From positions 55,560-96,885 of the IMG/VR virus record IMGVR_UViG_3300030060_003999: 41,326 nt of DNA, one strand, 5' to 3'. Source of the stretch: a virus. Below, piece after piece: positions 14,128 through 22,463 of the stretch; within the stretch, counting starts at the first letter, position 1, and the number at the start of each line of letters is the position of its first letter. Under the pieces are notes generated by a model. The model did not search any database. It saw only the letters and a list, made by a program, of their open reading frames with translations, and was not told the origin of the DNA. Both the position numbers and the translations under genes were made by a program.

Positions 14128-14295
14128 ATGAATTGGAAAAAAATTGGATTGGGTGCTAGTTTAGCATCCATTATTGGAAGTATTGCGATATACGCAACAT
14201 ACGACACAGATTTGGGTATCTTTGTCGGTCTATGGGCTTCGGCTCTTTTGTTGCTTACTGAGCGAATTGAAGAAGTAAAGGAGATGAATGAATGA
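14128..14295 (+). CDS. 55-aa membrane protein
   Basis: Two hydrophobic stretches, IGLGASLASIIGSIAIYA and GIFVGLWASALLLL, suggest two membrane spans with a short acidic tail. GGAGATGAATAAG precedes the ATG. Its TGA overlaps the next ATG, so it is probably made together with the following 37-aa membrane protein. A holin-like role is conceivable but not shown. Confidence 0.68.
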   Translation: MNWKKIGLGASLASIIGSIAIYATYDTDLGIFVGLWASALLLLTERIEEVKEMNE

Positions 14296-14405
14296 TTGGA
14301 AAACTAATTAAAGGAATAGCATATACCGCAGGTTTTGTAGCACTTGGCACAGTTGGTGTGTCAATTATTGCTTACTTAGAGAATGCCGATTACGACTTAG
14401 AATAG
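14292..14405 (+). CDS. 37-aa single-span membrane protein
   Basis: After MIGKLIKGIAY a hydrophobic segment, TAGFVALGTVGVSIIAYL, spans the membrane once, followed by an acidic end (ENADYDLE). Start and stop overlap with the upstream gene as ATGA. Paired with the 55-aa membrane protein. Confidence 0.62.
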   Translation: MIGKLIKGIAYTAGFVALGTVGVSIIAYLENADYDLE

Positions 14406-14410
14406 GGTTG

Positions 14411-14419
14411 TTTATATAC
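14411..14419 (+). promoter_or_regulatory. TATA box before the ubiquitin-like candidate
   Basis: TTTATATAC within GGGTTGTTTATATAC, the same 15 bases as at 6977-6991. The ATG at 14457 is 38 bases beyond the box. Confidence 0.68.
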
Positions 14420-14456
14420 TTGAGAGAACTAGAGAGAATGAACGGAAGTGAAAATT

Positions 14457-14663
14457 ATGATTAAACTAAGAATTTTAAATGAAACAGGACATACAGACTT
14501 AATGCTTGATGCTTCAGGCATTATTGAGCAAATTGACAACCACCCGACCCATTGGGCTTTTATTGATGGTGAAATGGTTGCTAGAGAAGAAATCGCTAAC
14601 ATTAACTGGGACACGGTGCAATCCGTAGATTTAACCCCTGCAATTGTTGGAGGAAACCTTTGA
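14457..14663 (+). CDS. 68-aa ubiquitin-like (beta-grasp) candidate with a GG-NL tail
   Basis: The predicted layout is beta-beta-alpha-beta-beta: KLRILNETG, HTDLMLDA, helix GIIEQIDNH, AFIDGEMVA, and a last strand VQSVDLTPAIVGG. The PAIVGG ending is like MoaD, ThiS and other ubiquitin-like modifiers, in which the C-terminal GG is adenylated by an E1 enzyme. Here GG is at residues 65-66 with two extra residues (NL), so a protease would have to trim it. The window also encodes an E1-like protein (19869) and a JAMM peptidase (21562). The start is the ATG after GGAAGTGAAAATT. The fold is inferred by eye; chance resemblance is possible. Confidence 0.6.
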   Translation: MIKLRILNETGHTDLMLDASGIIEQIDNHPTHWAFIDGEMVAREEIANINWDTVQSVDLTPAIVGGNL

Positions 14664-14749
14664 GGATAAATAATTCTTAAAGTTCTCTTTTGCCCAAATT
14701 GGGGGAGTCGTTGGTATTTATTTACTGATGGCTTCCCCTTTTTTGGGTG

Positions 14750-15136
14750 ATGCAACCTGATTTACTCAATTTTATTCACGAAAATGCCCTCCAAATCATG
14801 TTAGATTTGAAGGGTTGGAATTACACAAAGAATGCTGTAATTCTAAATGACCTTGCGGTAGTAAAACCCGATTTCTACCCCGACAATTTTATCCTTGCTA
14901 CTGGTCGCAAGGGGTATATTTATGCGCTCGGTGAGAGTCGCATAGAATACGCAGGGAAGACCTATTCATCTACGGATGAATTGCTATCATCCTGCGGAAA
15001 TGAAGCGTTAAAGGACTTCATAAACTGGAAGTTTCTAATGGAAAAAGAGTGGGTGATTACTGATGGTAATAGAAAGTTTATTTGCTCTTTTACTACATTA
15101 GACCAACTTCCCAAAAGAACCAAACATAGGTGTTAA
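14750..15136 (+). CDS. 128-aa protein of unknown function
   Basis: The protein (MQPDLLNFIHENALQIMLDLKGWNY...) mixes helix and strand, with two cysteines in the middle and end (SSCGNE, FICSF). It lies between the Ubl candidate and ribonucleotide reductase, with only a weak GGGTG ribosome site before the ATG and a TATA-like GGTATTTATTTAC at about 14714. No family recognised. Confidence 0.7.
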   Translation: MQPDLLNFIHENALQIMLDLKGWNYTKNAVILNDLAVVKPDFYPDNFILATGRKGYIYALGESRIEYAGKTYSSTDELLSSCGNEALKDFINWKFLMEKEWVITDGNRKFICSFTTLDQLPKRTKHRC

Positions 15137-15138
15137 TT

Positions 15139-17004
15139 ATGGAACAAGCCCCAAATAAAAAAATATTATCCGATATTACTGTGCATATGAAATACGCAAA
15201 GTATAAGCCTGAATTAGAAAGAAGAGAAACATGGGAGGAAATCTGCCAAAGAAATATGGATATGCACATTAAAACATATCCTCAACTTGAATCAGATATT
15301 AAAGATGTTTACAAGCATTTTGTCTTGCCAAAGAAAGTATTGCCGTCTATGCGTTCAATGCAGTTTGGTGGTAAGCCAGTAGAAATTTCTCCTAATAGAG
15401 TTTATAATTGTGCTTATATGCCAATAGATTCACACATAGCATTTAGTGAGGCTATGTTCTTATTACTCGGTGGAACAGGAGTTGGATATTCTGTTCAAAG
15501 ACACCATGTTGAATTAATGAAAGAAATTCAAAAACCAAACCTAAACCGTCAAAGAAGATATTTAGTTAATGATTCTATTGAGGGTTGGGCTGATGCAGTA
15601 AAGGTTCTAATGGAATGTTATACTGGTATTAGAACATCAAGCCCTATATTTGATTATTCAGATATTAGACCTAAAGGAAGTTTATTAAAAACTTCTGGAG
15701 GAAAAGCACCTGGAAGTCAGCCATTAAGAAAGTGTTTAGTTTTAATTGAAAACTTACTACAAAACATTCCTAATGGAACTAAGTTAAGTCCTATTCAAGC
15801 ACATGATATTATGTGCCATATTGCTGATGCAGTATTAAGTGGTGGAATTAGGAGAGCAGCGATGATTAGTTTGTTTTCTGCTGATGACCATGAAATGATT
15901 GCTTGTAAATCTGGTAGTTGGTGGGAAACAAATCCACAAAGAGGTAGAGCAAACAATTCAGCAGTATTACTACGACATAGAGTAACTAAAGAATTCTTTA
16001 TGGATTTGTGGAATAGAATTAAAGCGTCAGGAAGCGGAGAACCTGGAATTTATTTTAATAATGATAAAGACTGGGGAACTAATCCTTGTTGTGAGATTGC
16101 GCTACGACCATATCAATTCTGTAATTTAACAGAAGTTAATGCCTCAGATGTTGTAGACCAAGCAGATTTAGAATCAAGAGTTTCAGCCGCAGCGTTTTTA
16201 GGAACATTACAGGCTGGATATACTGATTTTCATTATTTAAGAGAAGTATGGCGCAAAGCAACAGAAAAAGATGCTTTATTGGGAGTATCTATGACTGGTA
16301 TTGCTTCTAATGTTGTTGAGCATTTAGATTTAGAAATGGCCGCTTATGAAGTAAAGAAAGAAAATGAAAAGGTTGCTAAGATAATTGGTATTAATCCTGC
16401 TCAAAGAACAACCTGCGTTAAACCTGCTGGAACTACAAGTCTTGTTTTAGGAACAAGTAGTGGTATTCATGCTTGGCATAATGATTATTATATTCGTAGG
16501 CTTAGAGTTGGAAAGAATGAAGCGATTTATGGCTACCTTTCAAGAGAACACCCTGAATTAGTTGAAGATGAATTCTTTAACCCAACAGAACAAGCAGTTA
16601 TTAGTATTCCTCAACAAGCACCTAAAGATGCAATTACCCGACACGAATCAGTATTTGATTTATTAGAGCGTGTAAAGAACTTTAGTATTCGTTGGGTAAG
16701 AGCAGGACATAATGATGGATTAAATACCCACAATGTTTCAGCAACTATTTCTATTAAAGACAATGAATGGGAAAGAGTAGCCGATTGGATGTGGTTAAAC
16801 CGACATTATTACAATGGTTTGTCTGTTTTGCCGTATGATGGCGGAACATATACTCAAGCACCATTTGAAGACTGTAATGCTGAAATTTACCATAACTTAA
16901 GTAAATCATTAACAGAAGTTGATTTAACTAAAGTAATTGAAACTCAAGATAATACAGACCTGTCAGGCGAAATAGCCTGTGCAGGAGGACAATGCGAAAT
17001 ATAA
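15139..17004 (+). CDS. nrdJ: Class II (adenosylcobalamin-dependent) ribonucleoside-triphosphate reductase
   Basis: It reduces ribonucleotides to deoxyribonucleotides using coenzyme B12. The sequence follows the monomeric Lactobacillus leichmannii-type enzyme. Active-site cysteines are C91 (VYNCAYMP), the probable thiyl radical C317 (NPCCEI, with E319) and C328 (QFCNLTEVN); the spacing of 11 between the last two equals that of C408 and C419 in the Lactobacillus enzyme. The C-terminal redox pair is C614/C619 (CAGGQC). Other hallmarks are LLGGTGVGYSVQ, GGIRRAAMISLF, GEPGIYFNND and CVKPAGTTSLVLG. The length of 621 is shorter than the bacterial form (about 740). The start is ATG 15139, two bases after the upstream stop. 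It supplies dNTPs for viral DNA. Confidence 0.95.
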   Translation: MEQAPNKKILSDITVHMKYAKYKPELERRETWEEICQRNMDMHIKTYPQLESDIKDVYKHFVLPKKVLPSMRSMQFGGKPVEISPNRVYNCAYMPIDSHIAFSEAMFLLLGGTGVGYSVQRHHVELMKEIQKPNLNRQRRYLVNDSIEGWADAVKVLMECYTGIRTSSPIFDYSDIRPKGSLLKTSGGKAPGSQPLRKCLVLIENLLQNIPNGTKLSPIQAHDIMCHIADAVLSGGIRRAAMISLFSADDHEMIACKSGSWWETNPQRGRANNSAVLLRHRVTKEFFMDLWNRIKASGSGEPGIYFNNDKDWGTNPCCEIALRPYQFCNLTEVNASDVVDQADLESRVSAAAFLGTLQAGYTDFHYLREVWRKATEKDALLGVSMTGIASNVVEHLDLEMAAYEVKKENEKVAKIIGINPAQRTTCVKPAGTTSLVLGTSSGIHAWHNDYYIRRLRVGKNEAIYGYLSREHPELVEDEFFNPTEQAVISIPQQAPKDAITRHESVFDLLERVKNFSIRWVRAGHNDGLNTHNVSATISIKDNEWERVADWMWLNRHYYNGLSVLPYDGGTYTQAPFEDCNAEIYHNLSKSLTEVDLTKVIETQDNTDLSGEIACAGGQCEI

Positions 17005-17016
17005 GGAAGTGAACAA

Positions 17017-17391
17017 ATGAGAAACCTCTTCAAAAGTTATGAAGAGTGTGAATCAGTAATAATAAAAATGTGTAAGGGACTCTCCGATGAGTCTATAAAT
17101 AAGATAAGATTAGCAATAAATGTCTGCGAGTCATTAATGTATGACAAGGACAAAATATTTAGATTAACACAAACATACATACAACAATTATGGGATATAC
17201 CTGAAGCCGTTAATACTGGCTTTCATAAATATTTTAGACAGGAAGCAATCAAACAAAAGAAACTATTGCAGTATCATAAGAAACATTGTCCAAAAACATA
17301 CGAATGTAAGGTCTGTGAAACAATGAATATAAATATAAATAAATTGAGGAATGCCAATGAAAGAAAAAGACCCAAATTATGTATCAAATAA
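17017..17391 (+). CDS. 124-aa helical protein with a C-terminal Cys/His cluster
   Basis: The N-terminal two thirds are helical and Lys-rich. Near the C-terminus HCPKTYECKVC could bind zinc. GGAAGTGAACAA precedes the ATG, 12 bases after the RNR stop. Its end overlaps the next small gene by 35 bases. Function unknown. Confidence 0.72.
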   Translation: MRNLFKSYEECESVIIKMCKGLSDESINKIRLAINVCESLMYDKDKIFRLTQTYIQQLWDIPEAVNTGFHKYFRQEAIKQKKLLQYHKKHCPKTYECKVCETMNININKLRNANERKRPKLCIK

Positions 17392-17518
17392 AAGAAAAAA
17401 CTCAAAAATCGCTACTCGTTGTAGAGTATGCGGTGAACCTCTCTTGATTGCTCAAGAGATTAAGCGTGAGATTCACGAATCTTGCGATAAAGATAATAGC
17501 AATATGTATATGATGTGA
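17357..17518 (+). CDS. 53-aa zinc-motif protein
   Basis: RCRVCGEPLL (C22, C25) followed by H40 and C43 gives a CxxC...HxxC arrangement. TTGAGGAATGCC stands before the ATG, which lies inside the end of the previous gene in another frame. The next gene starts five bases after its stop. Confidence 0.65.
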   Translation: MKEKDPNYVSNKRKNSKIATRCRVCGEPLLIAQEIKREIHESCDKDNSNMYMM

Positions 17519-17522
17519 TATT

Positions 17523-18698
17523 ATGGCAACAATAAGAATATCAAAACCCGATGATAGTAATGAAACCTATCAAACAGAAATTACCTGTGAAACATTTAGA
17601 TTCATGGATAATCATGTTTCTTATGATAGAAGCGCACTTGACCCGCTACAATCAGGATTAGAAAAATATTGGAGAAGTATTCTTTCTCCTAAGAATCGTA
17701 GGTATCACACAAGAAACTTTGGCTTTGGAAGAACTTTTAGTCATTTAGTTATGATTAATGGTTGTCCTGTTCTATTGGCGAGGGAAGGCATTAGATACGA
17801 AGTAAATGGTAAATCATACAATTTAGCGAATGTTGCATCTGCTTTAGCAAGATTAACTTTTAAATCTTGTTTTGAAAATGAACCTTCTAAGTTATTGTCT
17901 GCTCTTTACTCAACTTTGTCTTTACCAGAAAATGTAAAGTATTGTTTAGAGAATAAAGCCCCTTATCATTGGTATGAACTAATGGAGAGCGACGACCCAA
18001 TTAAAGTTCGTCTTAATTGTCAGCAAATTGGCGACAATGAAATCGCTATGGAAGTAAGTGATGGCGTTTGGGGAACAATTACAGTAAAACAATTAGATGT
18101 ATTCTGTAATTATTATAAGAACGATAAAAATAGAGGAAGTTGGGTTGATACTTCTCCCGAACAATTATACGAAAGAACGGTTGGAAAAGAACCAACAGAA
18201 TCACAAGTAGAAGTAATGAAAGCATTTCTAAAACAGAACAGAACATCTGATTTAGTTGAGCGTAGGGCTATTCAATTAGTTAATGAGTTGCTTGAACAAT
18301 ATCCCGACAGACTAAGTGCTGAATGGGATGGAGAAGTATTAGATAACATCATAGTCAAAGGAAAAGATTATGATTGGAAACTATCTAATAATAAATACAA
18401 GTCCGATATTCAAATGGTTTCAACTTATGTTTGGCAACCAACTAAAGAAAAGAAAGCAGTTGGTGTAGATGAAGAAGATAATACTATTTATGAAACTATT
18501 TTCTCAGAACCAACTTGGCAAGGGCCGATTTGTATAGATAATATGGCTAAAGGTTCTTCTTTGGGCGACCAATTCGCAGCAAGAGCATTAGCCTTGTTAA
18601 ATGACAGATTTACTATTACTATTGTTAATACAATTAAGCGATATTTACTCGCTAATCCTAATGAATATAGAGTTGATGAAAATGAAAATATGCGATGA
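17523..18698 (+). CDS. 391-aa protein of unknown function in the Ubl/E1/JAMM neighbourhood
   Basis: I do not recognise this protein. It is a globular mixture with notable stretches HTRNFGFGRTFSHLVMINGCPVLLAREG, IRYEVNGKSYNLANVASALARL and, near the C-terminus, GPICIDNMAKGSSLGDQFAARALALL. It lacks P-loop, zinc or membrane signatures. Its C-terminal codons overlap the start of the TFB gene. It lies between RNR and TFB, within the region that also carries the E1-like and JAMM genes, so it might be a partner of that system or an unrelated replication-region gene. Confidence 0.82.
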   Translation: MATIRISKPDDSNETYQTEITCETFRFMDNHVSYDRSALDPLQSGLEKYWRSILSPKNRRYHTRNFGFGRTFSHLVMINGCPVLLAREGIRYEVNGKSYNLANVASALARLTFKSCFENEPSKLLSALYSTLSLPENVKYCLENKAPYHWYELMESDDPIKVRLNCQQIGDNEIAMEVSDGVWGTITVKQLDVFCNYYKNDKNRGSWVDTSPEQLYERTVGKEPTESQVEVMKAFLKQNRTSDLVERRAIQLVNELLEQYPDRLSAEWDGEVLDNIIVKGKDYDWKLSNNKYKSDIQMVSTYVWQPTKEKKAVGVDEEDNTIYETIFSEPTWQGPICIDNMAKGSSLGDQFAARALALLNDRFTITIVNTIKRYLLANPNEYRVDENENMR

Positions 18699-19527
18699 AT
18701 GCGGAAGCACAGAAACAGAATATAATGAACAATTGGGCGAAACCTGTTGCGTTGTATGTGGCTTAGTTATAGTCACGGAAATGTTTGAGGAAACAGTTCG
18801 TATTGTTGAAAATGGAGTAAATGTTGCTTCATCAGATAATGGGCGTTTAGGTTCAGTTATTACTGGACAAGGCTCATATAAATTCAATCGTTGGGGAAAA
18901 GATAGTGTCTTTCCTAAGAAAGTAATTGAAGGTTTTTATCATTGTAATATGGTATTAAGTAATGTTGCTCCTCAAATGAAACTAAAAGCAAGAGTAGAAG
19001 AATTGTATCTTCTTTTCTTAAACAAAGGTTTGTTTGGAAGAACAACTTACGAAGCAAGAGGAACTGCTGTTGTTTATTACGCATTACTTGAAAATGGAAC
19101 TCAACACTCAATTAAAGAAGTGAGTGAAGAATTTCCTGATTCAATGAAAAGTGCTAAGAAACTAATTAGAAAGATTAAACAATTTTCGGGAACAAAGAAA
19201 CTTCCTTACAATCCAAGATATAGATTGTTAAGAACAGTTGCTAAAGTTTCTCCTGATGATTTAGCCTTTAGAAGAGAAGCAGAAAATACTCTTGAGTATT
19301 TTGAATCAGTCATTAATAAGACTGGTGATTTTACAAAGTCGCCCAGTTATTATGAAGCAATTTGTTGGATTACTGTAAATAAAATGGTTCATCCAACTCT
19401 TCAAAGACAAATTATATCTGAAAAGACAGGTGTAAGCGAAAAGACAATTTACTTAGAAACTAAGAAACTATTAGGTTTAATTGGTTATAAAGTAGCCCAA
19501 GATGTAAAGGGCAAACAATTATGGTGA
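18682..19527 (+). CDS. tfb: Transcription initiation factor B (TFB)
   Basis: The archaeal counterpart of TFIIB, which joins TBP at the TATA box and recruits RNA polymerase. The N-terminal zinc ribbon is CDEC-x15-CVVC (C4, C7, C23, C26). Two cyclin-like repeats follow, with YEARGTAVVYYALLENG in the first and YYEAICWITVNKM and ISEKTGVSEKTIY in the second; the last resembles the BRE-recognition helix region. At 281 residues it is near the usual 300. The start (ATG 18682; ATG 18676 is possible) overlaps the upstream gene. A viral TFB could redirect the host polymerase to viral promoters. The B-finger is poorly conserved. Confidence 0.9.
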   Translation: MKICDECGSTETEYNEQLGETCCVVCGLVIVTEMFEETVRIVENGVNVASSDNGRLGSVITGQGSYKFNRWGKDSVFPKKVIEGFYHCNMVLSNVAPQMKLKARVEELYLLFLNKGLFGRTTYEARGTAVVYYALLENGTQHSIKEVSEEFPDSMKSAKKLIRKIKQFSGTKKLPYNPRYRLLRTVAKVSPDDLAFRREAENTLEYFESVINKTGDFTKSPSYYEAICWITVNKMVHPTLQRQIISEKTGVSEKTIYLETKKLLGLIGYKVAQDVKGKQLW

Positions 19528-19531
19528 TAAT

Positions 19532-19855
19532 ATGTTTGAAAAAGAATGGAATAAAATAGCAAAAGAAGTATATAAGAATGCAGTTAATCATGGATTCTGG
19601 AAAGAAGAAGTAAATGATGGAGAAAGAATGGCTTTAATTCATGCCGAGATTAGCGAAGCATTAGAAGCATTAAGAGAGGGTAATCCCTCATCAAATAAGA
19701 TTATGGAATTTACTAATCTTGAAGAAGAATTAGCAGATGCGGTAATTCGTATAATGGATTACGCATTTGGTAAGGATTTAGATATAGCGGGTGCGATTCT
19801 CGCTAAGTTAGAATATAACAAAAGCCGTGAGTTTATGCATGGTAAATCGTTTTAA
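19532..19855 (+). CDS. MazG-like nucleotide pyrophosphohydrolase
   Basis: MazG-type proteins hydrolyse (d)NTPs to monophosphates and pyrophosphate. The fold's metal-binding signatures are visible: HAEISEALEALREG, and after a loop LEEELADAVIRIMDYA (the ExxD pair). The length of 107 is typical for single-domain MazG relatives of viruses. The gene starts four bases after TFB. A role in nucleotide-pool control or in lowering alarmone-like signals fits viral examples. Confidence 0.82.
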   Translation: MFEKEWNKIAKEVYKNAVNHGFWKEEVNDGERMALIHAEISEALEALREGNPSSNKIMEFTNLEEELADAVIRIMDYAFGKDLDIAGAILAKLEYNKSREFMHGKSF

Positions 19856-19868
19856 GGAGAGAATAAAT

Positions 19869-20426
19869 ATGAGAAAAATATTAATTATTGGAGCAGGTGG
19901 AATTGGGTCATTTTTGATTCAGTTCTTAAATAAAGTTGAATTATATGATATTACGGTGGCTGACCCTGATACGGTAGAAACAAAGAATCTACCCTATCAA
20001 AACTTCAAGAGTGGAGATGTTTCTATAAATAAAGCAGTAGTTATGTTTGGGCGTTTTGATTCTGTCAAAAAATGCTCGGAATATCCTATTCTAACTGAAA
20101 AACAAATGAAAGGATATGATTTGATTATCTGTTGTGTGGATAACCTTTCAGTAAGGAGAACCTTATACAACACAAGTCTTAAATGGCTTGACCTAAGAGC
20201 GCAAGGTAGAAACTGTGCGCTTGTGAGTCATAAAGCCGACCCTAAAATGTATGATATGCTTTTAGCAGGTGAAGAAGGCTCATTTAGTTGTCAAGGAGAT
20301 TCATGGGATGGAACAAATACAGGTGTTCAATTCATGCAAATAGCAATTGCAGGAATAGGCGCACAATGGATTCAAAGATATTTCAATGATGAACAAGTAA
20401 AAGAATATATGGTGCTAAATGCATGA
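19869..20426 (+). CDS. E1/ThiF/MoeB-like activating enzyme
   Basis: A Rossmann-type adenylating domain that activates the C-terminus of a ubiquitin-like or sulfur-carrier protein. Visible features: GAGGIGS (residues 8-14), D32 in VADPDTVE, NLPYQNF (40-46), K55, and CCVDN with D91. The usual NLxRQ arginine is replaced by Tyr43. C141 in SFSCQGD is a candidate catalytic cysteine; no paired CxxC zinc motif is seen. The length of 185 is short for ThiF (about 250). The start is the ATG after AAGGAGAGAATAAAT. With the JAMM gene (21562) and the GG-tailed candidate (14457) it suggests a conjugation or thiolation system. Confidence 0.85.
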   Translation: MRKILIIGAGGIGSFLIQFLNKVELYDITVADPDTVETKNLPYQNFKSGDVSINKAVVMFGRFDSVKKCSEYPILTEKQMKGYDLIICCVDNLSVRRTLYNTSLKWLDLRAQGRNCALVSHKADPKMYDMLLAGEEGSFSCQGDSWDGTNTGVQFMQIAIAGIGAQWIQRYFNDEQVKEYMVLNA

Positions 20427-20456
20427 AAACAAAAAAAAACAATGGAAGTGAAAATT

Positions 20457-21560
20457 ATGAATAATAGATGGACAAAAGAACAAGAAGCATACCTCTTAAT
20501 TAAAAGGGAAGAAAGGATTCCCTATCAAACAATTAGTGAGTTAATGGAAACAAAGTTTGGTATTAAGCGTAGTGCTAACACTATTGCTGCTAAATACGGA
20601 AGCCTTACAAAAGGAGATAAGAAACAAACACGAAAGCCTATCAGTTGGAATGAACGGAAGGTTGATTTCGTTTATAGTTGTCTTTGGAATGGTTTGACTT
20701 TGGATAGAATCAAAGAGGCTTTTGAGGCCGAATTTGATTATAAGTTGAGCAACACACAATTGAAGAATTGTTTGGCAAAGAAGAAGCCTTCGGGTAAAAT
20801 TCAAGCATTGGCTGAAAAGATGCTAAATCCTGAAAAGCCAACCTTTAATCCTCTAAAGGAAGCAAAGAAGGTTGAAGAAGTTGAAGAAGAGAATTGGCGC
20901 ATTGAGCCAGCAACTCGCAAACAACTTCGTTATCTTGCTTCATTGATGAATCCTGATACATACGGAAAAGATTTGTCAAAAATGGCTAAAGGAATGCAGG
21001 GTAATTTTACTAAGGGTGAAGCCTGTGATAAAATTGATGAATTGCTTTCAATCAACGATACAATCATTGAAGAAGAAATTGCTGAAGAAAGACCACGAAA
21101 CATTAGGCCGTTGGTATCTGAGCAACCAACAGATATTGAAGTATTTGTTGAGAAGCATGGTAATCCAAAAACCCGTCATCTTTCAAAGAACGAAAAGAAA
21201 ATGCTACTTGAGTTGAATGAACAAATTAAGAGTCTTGATGAACAAATTCAACCAATTGAATTTACAAGAGAACAAGATATGTATTTGCTTATTAACTGGC
21301 ATACAATGTCAATTGATGAAGCAAGAGAATACTTTGAAATGCCTTATTATCTACTCGCAAAGCGTTTAGAATTGGTGATTGATAGCACAGAACCTTATCA
21401 TATTGACTTACTTATGGAGGCCGCTAAAGCGATTTCAGCCCGTAAGGAACAAGAGGATGCAATCAAGAATATGGGCTACTGGAAGCGCAGGAAACTGCGA
21501 AAACAGGAGAAGAAAGTGGCTAAGTTGGAGAAGAAACTCAAGCGAATGAGAGGTGAATAA
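20457..21560 (+). CDS. 367-aa protein with SANT/Myb-like helix-turn-helix regions
   Basis: The N-terminus, RWTKEQEAYLLIKREERI followed by MIET-type helices and SANTIAAKYGSL, resembles a SANT/Myb-like or sigma-type HTH. A related pattern recurs at FTREQDMYLLINWHTMSIDEA. In the middle, TRKQLRYLASLMNPDTYG matches the C-terminal domain of the 434-aa coiled-coil protein. The C-terminus is Lys/Arg-rich. A DNA-binding role is likely; the target is unknown. The ATG follows GGAAGTGAAAATT, the same leader string as at 14444-14456. It separates the E1-like and JAMM genes. Confidence 0.75.
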   Translation: MNNRWTKEQEAYLLIKREERIPYQTISELMETKFGIKRSANTIAAKYGSLTKGDKKQTRKPISWNERKVDFVYSCLWNGLTLDRIKEAFEAEFDYKLSNTQLKNCLAKKKPSGKIQALAEKMLNPEKPTFNPLKEAKKVEEVEEENWRIEPATRKQLRYLASLMNPDTYGKDLSKMAKGMQGNFTKGEACDKIDELLSINDTIIEEEIAEERPRNIRPLVSEQPTDIEVFVEKHGNPKTRHLSKNEKKMLLELNEQIKSLDEQIQPIEFTREQDMYLLINWHTMSIDEAREYFEMPYYLLAKRLELVIDSTEPYHIDLLMEAAKAISARKEQEDAIKNMGYWKRRKLRKQEKKVAKLEKKLKRMRGE

Positions 21561-21561
21561 A

Positions 21562-22191
21562 ATGGGTAAAAATTGGTCGGCTGATGAATGCACTAAATGT
21601 GGTAATTTGATTTATTATGGAGGAAAAAATCCTTGTTGTGATGAACCTTCTGAAGAAGAAATGCTCCATCATCTTGAAGAATTAGACCGAAAGCGGGAAA
21701 GGGCTGAATTGTATATATTAAATGCATACAATGAAATATTGGAACAACAACTTTCTTCTTGTGCAGGTTCAAAAGAAAATTTAATTGATGTGGCTATGCA
21801 TGATTTAGATTTTCATGCTGCTATTTGGGAGGCTTCAACAGAAATACTACCTGCTTTAGAAGTTCAAGTCGTTATTGATGGTAAGAACAATTGTTTCGTA
21901 ACAACTGGTTCTTCAGGTTATGTTGAATTTGGAATGAAACCTCCTGTTGGTATGACTTTACCGATTAGATGCTGGATTCATACTCATCCATTTGGTTCTG
22001 CCTATTTTAGCGGAACAGACATTAGAACTGTTTCTATTTGGGAAACAAATATGGAATGTGCTTATGTTCTTGGTGGAGAAGGTCATTACGGTTATTGGAA
22101 TCAAACAAATCCAAAACAACTTGAAATTTACAGAAACAAAGATGATGTTGAAAGAATTCAAACTTGGAAAAAGGGAGATGAAGAAGAATGA
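21562..22191 (+). CDS. JAB/MPN+ (JAMM) metallopeptidase
   Basis: The JAMM zinc-protease motif H-x-H-x7-S-x2-D is complete: H140, H142, S150 and D153 in WIHTHPFGSAYFSGTD. Such enzymes cleave after the C-terminal GG of ubiquitin-like proteins or remove them from targets; in tailed phages a JAB domain also occurs in tail-assembly proteins. The N-terminal 30 residues carry a separate Cys cluster (ECTKCGN, NPCC) that may be a zinc ribbon. The start is ATG 21562, two bases after the upstream stop. The E1-like gene lies one gene upstream, which favours a ubiquitin-like pathway over tail assembly. Confidence 0.9.
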   Translation: MGKNWSADECTKCGNLIYYGGKNPCCDEPSEEEMLHHLEELDRKRERAELYILNAYNEILEQQLSSCAGSKENLIDVAMHDLDFHAAIWEASTEILPALEVQVVIDGKNNCFVTTGSSGYVEFGMKPPVGMTLPIRCWIHTHPFGSAYFSGTDIRTVSIWETNMECAYVLGGEGHYGYWNQTNPKQLEIYRNKDDVERIQTWKKGDEEE

Positions 22192-22463
22192 GAAATAAAA
22201 GAAAATACGGAGAAACAGATTTTGCACAGGAGATTAAGCCACGAATGACTTTGTTAGAAAGAACAAAGGCTCATCAATTGCGTCATCCTAATGATAAAAA
22301 CGAAAAGAGAACAGACAAGGGAATTACTTGGTCTAAAAAGACTGAAAAGGATAAAGTCCTTGATGAGTTTCATAAGACCCATATTTACACTTATGTAGAT
22401 GTAAATATGAATAAAGGTTGGGTTCGTGTAGCAACAAATGATGAAGTAGGTGAAGAAGAATGA
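22188..22463 (+). CDS. 91-aa basic protein of unknown function
   Basis: MRNKRKYGETDFAQEIKPRM... is basic at the N-terminus and ends acidic (GEEE). Its start overlaps the JAMM stop (ATGA). The codons for its GEEE end double as the ribosome site of the next gene. No family recognised. Confidence 0.72.
   Translation: MRNKRKYGETDFAQEIKPRMTLLERTKAHQLRHPNDKNEKRTDKGITWSKKTEKDKVLDEFHKTHIYTYVDVNMNKGWVRVATNDEVGEEE

Noticed and set aside
21562-22191. JAMM protein as a tail-assembly (phage lambda K-like) protein
   Set aside because: No NlpC/P60 domain or tail genes lie nearby, whereas an E1-like gene is one gene away; a ubiquitin-like pathway is more consistent, though not proven.
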